From the NCBI GenBank assembly GCA_009760855.2, contig WPIO01000006.1, positions 11,109,001 to 11,173,000 of the forward strand: 64,000 bases of DNA, given 5' to 3'. The position numbers were made by a program, and so were the translations under genes. Shown here piece after piece: positions 55,946-64,000 of this stretch (position 1 is the stretch's first letter; the number at the start of each line of letters is the position of its first letter). The notes below the pieces were generated by a model. The model had not been told where the DNA came from and made no database searches. It saw only the letters and a list, made by a program, of their open reading frames with translations. The DNA comes from Cristatella mucedo (lineage: Eukaryota > Bryozoa > Phylactolaemata > Cristatellidae).

Positions 55946-57604
55946 GTTGGATCGTAATGGATTGCCATATTCGCCCGTGCCACTGCCATCGATTGTCATG
56001 AATTTCGTACGATAGAACAGTCAGAGCTGGTTGAAAGGTTTGAAAGTATGTGCACGCGCAGTGAGATGTTACGTGGAATGACAATCGGACCTTGGTGCCA
56101 ACAATTTCTCGTCGATTTGCTGCATATTGCAGTATTGGTCCGTGCCATTTGTGTCAATTGCCATGCATGTTGACAACTAACGTGCAAAGTAGCTTGAATG
56201 TACTACGATTTCACTTTTAGCGCAAAGAAACGTACTTCGTACAGCAATGTTTAGTCAATTTGTCACGGATTGTTGTGGATTGCTACTTCGAGCTGAGCCG
56301 TTGAGAGTCATGCATTGCCCAAGATTATACGAGCGCTATCACTTAAAATAATGTGGCTAACTTTAACTAGCGTGCTTTGTAACATGCGTTCTAAATTGGA
56401 GCATTGCAAAACCGATTTTATGATATTTTACATCCGATTGCTGTAGATTTCGATATTTGCCGAAGCCATTGTAGTCGATTGCAATGCATTGCTGCCGAAT
56501 GGTCGAGTCACCTGTTGTGAAATTGTGCGATTAAACAGTAACCAAATGTTACGGTTACAGCAACGCACAATCACTATTAGACCTTAAAGTGTACGCCTTC
56601 TGGTCGTTTGCCGGCGGGTTTCGGTGGATTGACGTACTAGCCCGGGCCATTTTAGTCGATTGCCGTGCATAGCTAAAGAATGGTCGAGGCAATTACAGTG
56701 AAGTTACGCGAGTACACAATAACCGTAGAGTAGAGCAGTGTGCAATCATAAGTAGAGGTTCTAGGGTACGCGAACTGGTAGCTGTGTGGCGGATTGTGAC
56801 GCATTTAATTGGACTTCGATAGAGACCGGGCCGTTGCAGTCTGGCAGTGCATTGCATGAGAACAGCGAAATTTTGTGGGTGCACTTTTAACTGCTTCTAG
56901 TCTTAAATTCAATCTCAACTAGATGGCTATGGCGATTTCAGGATGATTTCTAGTGGAATATAGTGGATTCATGTAGTTTCCCGGGTCATTTTGGACGATT
57001 GCAGTGCATTGCCACAGTCCGAAGATGCACAACTTTTTTATTTAACGTGGCTGTGAATGTAGCACAGTGCACTTAAATATGCAATAAAAACTTGAGCTCG
57101 GCGCAATCTATTTCGATTTATTGAGGTGGATTCGATGGATTGAAGTGGATTTCGGTATCGGCTCGGGCTACTGCAGTCGATCTCAGGGCATTGCACGAGA
57201 ACGGCCGTGCCAATATAAGTGAAATTTTTTAAGTGCAATTGTCGCACTGCGTGCTGCCGTATGCAATCAAAAAAGTTGCTTTTCGAGCAGGATTTTTTCG
57301 TTTCGGTGTGGAACGCTGTGAATTGCAGTATTGGCCTGGGCCTCTTTAATGTTTTTTTAGTGGACTTCATGAGAACGACTGACCGGAATCACGAGAACTT
57401 TTCTGAGTAGGCTGTACACGTAGCGTAGTTGGATAGTCCAAACTTTTTTGAGCTGTGTGCAGTTGATTTGTGGAGGATTTGATGGGAACTAAAATGGATA
57501 GCAAAGCAGGCGTCCGGCGTCGAAGCTCATTTACATAAGTGGGCGTGTGCACAGCGAAATTAAATTTGCTGGATATATAAAATCCAACGGTAATCTGTCG
57601 AACC
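55946..57604 (+). repeat. Forward subrepeats and right terminus of element B
   Basis: About nine units, the last leading into the terminal block (GGCGTCCGGCGTCGAAGCTC near 57510, then GTCGAACC). The terminal block matches the ends at 31054, 35379 and 43021. Confidence 0.8.
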
Positions 57605-58986
57605 CTAATTGGCGAGCAGTTTAATGCGTGGGATTCACAGTGCACACTTAACAAAATCATTAGCAGCAGTTCAGTTGTATATCTCGTTGATGTCCGTCTA
57701 TGCGTCGCCAACCGCCTCAGGCCATTGACGGCGCGATCGTCCTTGACAAAAAGAACCCAGTAGACGGGTTCGTAAAATGCGTTGTGAATTCATTCATAAA
57801 AACACTTTACTGCAGAAGCTGCTGTGGCGCCTAGTAGATGGGAAAAGTGAGGGTCAAAGTATAACTTTTGCTTTGACCTATACGGCCCTTCTACCTGTAT
57901 GTTCAGCTTCTTCGTAATTTTTCTAAAAACTGCAGCAGCCAATTAGGCCTCCTCGTGCTTTAAGGTAATACCAGAACACCAATCTGCCCCTCTGTAGATA
58001 CTCTTGCTTTGTAGGTTCTACACTACGGAACTCGGTCTCACGAATATCGTGCAGCGACACCAAACGCATACATACCAACAGCATGTGCTTGTTTTTGGGT
58101 TGTTAATAAATATTTCCTCGTGCTGCTCATAATCTCAGCGTGAGTCCTTGAAAACTCTTTTAATACGCGACCGACCTCACAGCAGCTACAGCCATAGTGC
58201 AAAGACTTTTGCAATGAGAGTGGAAAGGTATAGTCCACATAATGCCAGCTATCGACAAAATCTTGATCGTTAGCGACTTTGTGCCAATGTTGAACTCTAG
58301 TAGCCGTACCTCAGTCTCACTTAGTTGTGTTATAGAGCAGATTCCACAACTTGCTTTGAGTGCGTATGTGCATCCTACAAACCATGATTGGCTTATACTA
58401 GCTGAGTACCCATTGAATGCTTCCTTGTGTGGGTTTGTATTCTTGTCAAAGCACGGTTCTTGTGTGATTTGCATGTTTGTATAAATAACAGCCTTGCTCG
58501 TCATTAACTCTTGCTTATTGCGTCTCTTACTCGAAGTTGTATAGTGCCCAAGTAGAGATTCGATTGTATGAGGGTGCCAGAGAAAGACTGTATTATCATC
58601 AATATTATTATATACAGGCTTTTCAGTTTCTGTAGTAGCTCAGCCAGTTGCTGTGGCTAATGCGACGAATAGTTCACCGATAAATAGTTCAGCATCGAAG
58701 CATGAACAGTGATCAGAAGCAGCATTCTCCCAACGAGCAACATAAAGCGGCTTGGTGAAGCTACGAGCAATTGCCAGCATTCGGTAAACCGACTACTTCT
58801 AAGTAGTCTAGATATAATGCAGCACCTAGACAGACAGCATCACCATCACGAGCTGACACCTCGGTAGCAGGATCATGCCAGATGGGGTCTCGGACCACAC
58901 CATCTTCCGAAGTCACTCGGTAGTTCTGGTAGTTTCCCTCTGGTCCGTCATCATTTACAACCTCATTATTTGGTTGAATGTTCTTG
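57605..58986. other. Region after the end of paralogue 2; no gene recognised
   Basis: The 3' UTR of paralogue 2 should begin here on the minus strand. A LINE-type tail (GTGCCCAAGTAGAGATTCG ... ATTATCATCAATATTATTAT) sits at 58545-58612. An open minus-strand stretch at 58504-58160 has no family features. Confidence 0.5.
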
Positions 58987-60204
58987 CTATCTGTTTCCAT
59001 CAGCCATACAGCCCTGCAGGGCATCCAGCAAGGTTTTCCCTTCCACGTCGTTTGCAAAAGCTGCTAGCAGGCATTGGCTTGTGACAAATGAACTAATGCC
59101 TTCCTCATTAGAGTTTGCGTTAGTTGGAGGCATCTCACAACGGCTCCTTTCAAGCCTGGCATCTTCAGGTTGCTCTGAAGCTCCCGTGACCAAGTCAGTT
59201 GAATGTGGTGATTCGACAGTGTCAGCTTTGCCGTGACAAAGACTAGCTGTATCAGCTGCAGAGTGCTCGATCTCCTGAGCAGCGGGCTGCATTGGTTCGC
59301 CGTAGAGTGAATTAGGCTTGAGTTGTACAGGACTGGGCTCATTCGAGCCTAACTGGCTGGCAGCGCCAAGCTCCTCAGGCCCCTCTGTATTGGCAGAAAC
59401 AGCGACGGGTGATGATGACTGGCCTCCCGAAAGCTCCGTGAGATAAGGTTGTGCTTCGTCTGTTGACGATTCGTGGGCACGTCCTCGATCCAAAACCTGC
59501 AACGAATCTTCCACGAGTCGTGGAATCAAGTCAGCTGCTCCCTCCTTCACATCGTTCGCCAAAGCTGCTAGCTGGCATTGGCTTGTGTCAAATGAACTAG
59601 TGCCTTCCTCATTAGAGCTTGCGTTAGTTGGAGGCATCTCACAACGGCTCCTTTCAAGCCTGGCATCTTCAGGTTGCTCTGAAGCTCCTGTGACCAAGTC
59701 AGTTGAATGCGGCGATACGACATTGTCAGCTTTGCCGTGACTAGGACTAGCTGTATCAGCTGCAGAGTGCTCGATCTCCTGAGCACCGGGCTGCACTGGT
59801 TCGCTGTCGAGTGAATTAGGCTTGAGTTGTACAGGACTGGGCTCACTCGAGCCTAACTGGCTGGCAGTGCTAAGCTCCTCAGGCCCCTCTGTATTGGCAG
59901 AAACAGCGACGGGTGATGATGACTGGCCTCCCGAAAGCTCCGTGAGATAAGGTTGTGCTTCGTCTGTTGACGATTCGTGGGCACGTCCTCGATCCAAAAC
60001 CTGAAACGAATCTTCACCGAGTCGTGGAATCAAGTCAGCTCCTTCGAGATGGAATTGATTTTCAATAAATGAGAAAACGGACGCTAGACTCTTCCAAGAC
60101 GTTTCTTCATGCACTCGAGTACCAGCTGAAACCCTTTCACAGTCGTATGCATAACCCATGCTTCTATCAAGTGGTAGTGATGAGGTGACCCAATTCCTTG
60201 CAAC
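58987..60204 (-). CDS. ARB2A: Last exon of a second ARB2A-like gene with a repeated C-terminal tail (paralogue 2)
   Basis: The exon starts after the acceptor GTTTTGCAG|GT and runs 405 codons to TAG. Residues 1-52 (VARNWVTSSLPLDRS... to SVFSFIENQF) match segment 7 of paralogue 1 and the family's C-terminus. From about residue 56 the frame enters two copies of a 168-residue, Ser/Glu/Pro-rich, hydrophilic repeat starting ADLIPRL. It ends TLLDALQGCMADGNR. I recognise no domain in the tail; it looks disordered. The remaining exons would lie right of the window, because the intron homologous to paralogue 1 runs to about 62.9 kb and is then entered by a LINE. It could be a pseudogene, but the frame is intact. 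Confidence 0.75.
   Translation of the reverse strand, partial: VARNWVTSSLPLDRSMGYAYDCERVSAGTRVHEETSWKSLASVFSFIENQFHLEGADLIPRLGEDSFQVLDRGRAHESSTDEAQPYLTELSGGQSSSPVAVSANTEGPEELSTASQLGSSEPSPVQLKPNSLDSEPVQPGAQEIEHSAADTASPSHGKADNVVSPHSTDLVTGASEQPEDARLERSRCEMPPTNASSNEEGTSSFDTSQCQLAALANDVKEGAADLIPRLVEDSLQVLDRGRAHESSTDEAQPYLTELSGGQSSSPVAVSANTEGPEELGAASQLGSNEPSPVQLKPNSLYGEPMQPAAQEIEHSAADTASLCHGKADTVESPHSTDLVTGASEQPEDARLERSRCEMPPTNANSNEEGISSFVTSQCLLAAFANDVEGKTLLDALQGCMADGNR
59032..60039 (-). repeat. Two tandem 504-bp (168-codon) coding repeats
   Basis: Unit 1 is 60039-59536 and unit 2 is 59535-59032. The period is exactly 504 bp, so the frame is kept. The copies differ at only scattered positions, for example PRLGEDSFQ versus PRLVEDSLQ at the start. 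This indicates a recent in-frame duplication. Confidence 0.9.
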
Positions 60205-60299
60205 CTGCAAAACAGCAAATTTGCAGATACTCAGGCTAAGTCTGCTTCGAGGGTAATGCTTACCAGTCTCTGATTGTCATGAAACTTGCCCCATAACTA

Positions 60300-60790
60300 T
60301 TTGGCTGGTTATGTCATCATTCAAATTGAGAAAGTTTGCTGTCATGCAAGAGCAATGTCAGAAGGAAACGCTGCAAGAAGGTTAAGAGAGATGCTGGAGG
60401 CAAGGGGGACAATAGCACAGGTAGCATTGGTGGTCTGCATATAAAGGACAGCCTAGATTTCGCTTGGCGATTGCATTGGCAAAAACAGAGTGTTAAATGT
60501 GAAAAATCTAAGCTAAAATAAATCCCTAGAGTACATCCACAATTTAAAGGTTTACCAGATGGCCGATGGCAAAGTACACCTGTGCCCTGAAACCCCCAAC
60601 TGAGATTGGACATAAATCATCGCAGTGTAGTGCCAGTAATGCAAGATAAATCGGCAACGAGTGGTATCAACAGTTGCCAATAGATCCAACAGATAGACTA
60701 TCAACTAACGTCAGCATCAACGAGAAAATCGTTACACACGTGCAGCAGTTCTGACTCGGCAGAGTGATTTGATCTCAAACCTGACAGGAA
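60300..60790 (-). mobile_element. Old LINE fragment in duplicated intron, copy 2 (reverse)
   Basis: Counterpart of 20880-21300; AAATTGAGAAAGTTTGCTGTC near 60325. Confidence 0.62.
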
Positions 60791-60809
60791 CTAACTCTCT
60801 AGGTGGGTG

Positions 60810-60960
60810 ATATATATATATATATATATATTTCATTTGTGCAGCGCCCCAAGAGAACTTTAGCTCTATTCTGGTGCCTCACATATGCCGCAGGGCTTGA
60901 GCCCACGACCTTACCTTGGTCGGGGCGAGCACCTTGACCACTCGGCCAAACCAGCATGGC
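60810..60960 (-). mobile_element. SINE1 with TA repeat tail, only in duplication copy 2
   Basis: (TA)n at 60810-60831 then TTTCATTTGTGCAGCGCCCC, B-box-like GGCTTGAGCCC, and CGAGCACCTTGACCACTCGG. Copy 1 of the duplication reads straight through at 21300. Confidence 0.85.
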
Positions 60961-61079
60961 TGAGCTGGTCTTGCACCACTCGTTCCGGTCTCCGATAAAA
61001 TAATGGCAACAGAGAGACCAGACGAGAGTATCTCAAGTTTCCATGCTACATAGGCCTCGACTCTTCTCAGCCTTGCTCA

Positions 61080-62150
61080 GCAGTAGTCAATCTTAATTCC
61101 CTTGCTACTCGCGTTGACGAGATTTTCGTTTGGATGGCTACTCACTTCCTGAAGCTTAACGATGATAAAACCGACCTAATAGTTATTGGAAAACCAAGTG
61201 TCGGCCGAAATTTGGAAAACCTACCCCTCAAGATTGGTTCTGCTAGCTTCACTCTGAAGATGCTTGCTTGTAATCTAGGTGTAAACGACGTCTTTTGATA
61301 AGCACATTTCTTCTTCCGTTAAATCTACCTACCTCCAGATAAGGCATATCATTCATTAATCAGGGTCTGTCTAGATAAGAGTACGACAGACAAACTGGTG
61401 CACGCATTAGTGAAATTACATCTAGATTATTTCAATTCCCTTTGTTCAGGACTCCTGGCCTGCACCCTTAATCGGCTGCAATTGATATGAAACTCGGCAG
61501 CTTGTCTGGTGTGTCATTAACGGCATAGCTGCCACATCAAACCAATCCTGTCTGAAAGTCAGTAGCTTCCTAACAAGAATCGAATCGATTTCAAGATCCT
61601 CAGCATGGCTTACAGGTCGGTTCATCACTGGCACCAGCCTACTTACTACCTATTCAACCTCCTTGCTCCTCCAGCCACGTGCTCTTGTGATAGCAGTTCC
61701 TCTGCATTTAGTCATCTCGCCATCGCTCACACTAAATTGAAATCTCTTGGCGATCGAACCTTTAGCTTGTTTGTGCCGAAGGTTTGACACTCACTTTTTC
61801 TGCTATGGCAACTACTTACAATGACCTTGCATCATTTTTAAGTCTCAGCTAAAGATCATCTATACCGCTTCTCTACCCTTCTTAGTACCATCCCCTGAAC
61901 TCGTCTGTTTTTCGTGCTTTTCGTGTAAAGCATGTTTCAGTTGTGGACGTTACAAGCCAGATGTCTTACTAACCAGTGGTCGTGAGTGCCTTCACATTCG
62001 CATGCCGGCCAACGGATGATACTTATTCACTAATGTATTCTTAACACCAAGCAAGTCACTGACCCACAGGTATTGATTCTCTTGCAGCAAATTGGAAAGT
62101 GCCCAGACATGAGATAAGAGATTAAGTTCCTTTAGGGTGCTAAAAAACTA
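61080..62150 (+). mobile_element. Old LINE fragment in duplicated intron, copy 2 (forward)
   Basis: Counterpart of 21430-22645 without the SINE2: TTTCGTTTGGATGGCTACTC near 61126, then GACCTAATAGTTATTGGAAA where the SINE2 lies in copy 1. Confidence 0.68.
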
Positions 62151-62906
62151 CCTACATCATGTTCTAATGCCGATTCATTACGAGCAGTCCGACAACAGCC
62201 TCATTCTCATTCAAAGATGCACAGACACGACCTGAAGCTAAATGGCATGGACGGTTATGGGGACATTTATAAAAGAAGTACTAGAAATTCTCCTAAATTC
62301 GAACAAGTTCTACAAGATTTAAGTAGATTTCACTGTACATAAGCATGGTGCGCCCCCAACAACCAGTTGTCGGTAAAGTAATCCTCAAAAATTAAAAACT
62401 AATACTTTAAGCATTACCCTCTCATTTTTATTATGCTAAAAGCTTAGAAATTAAGATGCCTCAATGACACTTTGACTGACTATTAATTCCAAGGTTAATA
62501 TAAAGGTTAGTTTCCACATTGGTGACAAACCACTAGCTCCTATGCATACCAGTGAAATGGCACTTGCTGCTACCCATCCGGTACGTAAAGCAGCAGCATG
62601 GAAACACCTAGTCACCGGAAGTTGGAGTGACTGCACAAGCTAAAAGCTGCACTTCCCTGATGGACAGTCCAGGGGCAGGATTAAAGAGCTGCACGAACTT
62701 CAGTTTTGTAGACTGGCAATTCCTTGACGTATCAACATGGCAAATATGCCGATGCAAGCTGCATAAGTAAAGATGAGCCCAATACGTTGGAGATTTGCTT
62801 GAATCACTCACGATTATCGCTCGTAGGCAGCAGCTGCTAGAGCAGAAATTCTAACCCCAGACACGGGATGATTTTGTGCTTCGACATGCTTCTATACCAG
62901 TGATCG

Positions 62907-64000
62907 AATGTAATGTTATGTATCTCCGTCTGTAACTCCACAAAGAGATAAAGACAATGTGGGCGTTACGCTGGAGACTTTTGTATAGCACACTCACAGA
63001 CTAAGCGACTTTTGGTACACATTCGGTAGCCAACAGACATTGTCTCACCAAACAAAGAGAAAGTGGGAAGCATAGCTGAGTCAGGAGAGCAGTTGAGGTA
63101 GAGAGTAGCAAAGAAGTAGCAGCTCAGGACCGCTGAAAAGGATGAGCCATAGTCGGCAGTAGGAGAGTAGTTGTCGTTGCATAAGAATTGTGGATGCGAG
63201 TTCCAAAGTCTAGGACCTGCAGAGCTAAAGCTTTTGTCGCCAACGGTCTTTAAGTGGAGGAATGGAGCAGCTAATTTATTGTCCATACTGGACCTGAGGG
63301 TGCGAAGAGGCTGAAACTGGTGCAGCAGTTCAGCTAGGTACGAAGCCAAGCCGTGGTGGGCCTTGTTGGTCAGTGTAAGAACTTTGCTCTGTATCTGTTG
63401 CTCAACCGGCATCCATCCTAGATCTTTTAGCAAAAGGAGACACGTGCTCAAACCTCTGGGACTTTGAAAACTAGCCTTGCAGCCATATTCATAGCCAGCT
63501 GCAGTGGCCTAGCTGCTTTCTTTGCTAGTCCAGCCAAAAGGGAATTACAATAATCAAGCCGAGACAAAACTAAGGAGCTAGTTAAATTAGTTAATTTTTT
63601 TGCAAGCCACTGTGGAAGACAGCTCCTGATCTTAGATAGGGATCGGACGTGATGGCTAGATGTAGAAGCAGTCTTATGAATGAAGCTTTCAAAATGTAGG
63701 CAGCTGTCGAAAACGACACCTAAATTCTAGAACGTGGTGATGGTCGCACAACAGCATCACCTATTAGAAGAGCAAAGCCTTTAAATCCAGCCACATGCTT
63801 AGGGTGTCCTATGAGCAGCAGCTCGGTTTAATCGTCACTTAGTTTCAATAAGTTTTCCAACATCCAGGATCGAATGTTGGCTAGGCAAGCGTTTAGTATA
63901 TCAAATGCTGCAGCAGATTCCGACGGTTTGAATCACAAATACAGCTGAGTATCGTCAGCATAAAAGTGATATCCTATTCCATGAGCATTGATCACTTTTC
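62907..64000 (-). mobile_element. LINE family B, second copy, running off the window
   Basis: Tail ACATAACATTACATT at 62907; coding end with GWMPVEQQIQSKVLTLTNKA, FSSAGPRLWNSHPQFL. Inserted where the intron of copy 1 reads ACCAGTGAT. It continues past 64000 toward the start of the gene. Confidence 0.88.

Larger units (their letters stand above)
43021..57604. mobile_element. Large interrupted foldback-type element (element B)
   Basis: The left end GGTTCGACGAATTAC at 43021 faces the right end GTCGAACC at 57604, and both match the termini of element A. The left arm (43021-44723) has the subrepeats in reverse orientation (GCAATCGACTGCAATGGC). The right arm has them forward at 45300-47137, 49030-49812, 54799-55526 and 55946-57604. 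The gaps are a LINE A, LTR and SINE pieces, a Gypsy-like element and a LINE tail with a SINE. No target duplication was found (flanks AAACGCTCTG and CTAATTGGCG), so the ends may come from two fused elements. Confidence 0.6.
60045..62906. repeat. Segmental duplication, copy 2
   Basis: Direct-orientation counterpart of 20625-23480, about 39.4 kb away. It carries a SINE1 (60832-60960) that copy 1 lacks. Homology on the left stops within the exon, just after FSFIE..FH, where the 504-bp repeats begin. Confidence 0.85.

Noticed and set aside
1-64000. Microbial-type systems (CRISPR, operons, phage, toxin-antitoxin)
   Set aside because: The repeats are eukaryotic transposons; there are spliced genes and no operon-like coding.

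Overview
This is eukaryotic, almost certainly invertebrate animal, genomic DNA. One intron-containing animal gene spans about 21 kb on the minus strand, and the rest is mostly nested transposable elements. There are no operons, no long uninterrupted host genes and no CRISPR array. The transposons are LINEs of the L2/CR1 type, tRNA-derived SINEs, LTR elements and a hAT remnant, which is an animal-style mix. I cannot place the species.

Host genes: a minus-strand member of the ARB2A (formerly FAM172A) family can be assembled from seven coding segments between about 42.1 and 20.6 kb. All junctions have consensus splice sites and compatible phases, and an AHSYGG motif is present. A second copy of its last exon lies at 60.2-59.0 kb, followed upstream by about 2.7 kb of duplicated intron. 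This shows a tandem paralogue whose other exons lie beyond the right edge. Its last exon reads on into an extra C-terminal tail made of two near-identical 168-residue repeats.

Mobile DNA: LINE family A (tail of ATT repeats) has some twenty fragments on both strands, and LINE family B (tail of ACATT repeats) has three. Two SINE families have tRNA-like A and B boxes; SINE1 shares its 3' end with LINE A. Three small related LTR groups include a 1.6 kb element with 5-bp target duplications and a gag-like frame, a diverged second copy, and solo LTRs with clear target duplications. A 2.0 kb element and a modular LTR family with 162-bp tandem repeats are also present. A broken Ty3/Gypsy-like element (49.8-54.8 kb) holds a LINE, which in turn holds two LTRs.

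The most unusual structure is a set of about 170-bp diverged repeats in head-to-tail arms that face each other as inverted repeats (31.05-35.38 kb and 43.02-57.60 kb). They look like foldback-type DNA transposons with long, repeat-built termini. The first lies inside the 12-kb fifth intron of the ARB2A-like gene.

Layout: 0-20 kb, mobile-element fragments (LTR-C pieces, LINE A and B, hAT, gag-bearing LTR element copy 2); 20.6-42.1 kb, ARB2A-like gene with mobile DNA in its introns; 43-57.6 kb, the large interrupted foldback element; 58.9-64 kb, 3' end of the ARB2A-like paralogue.
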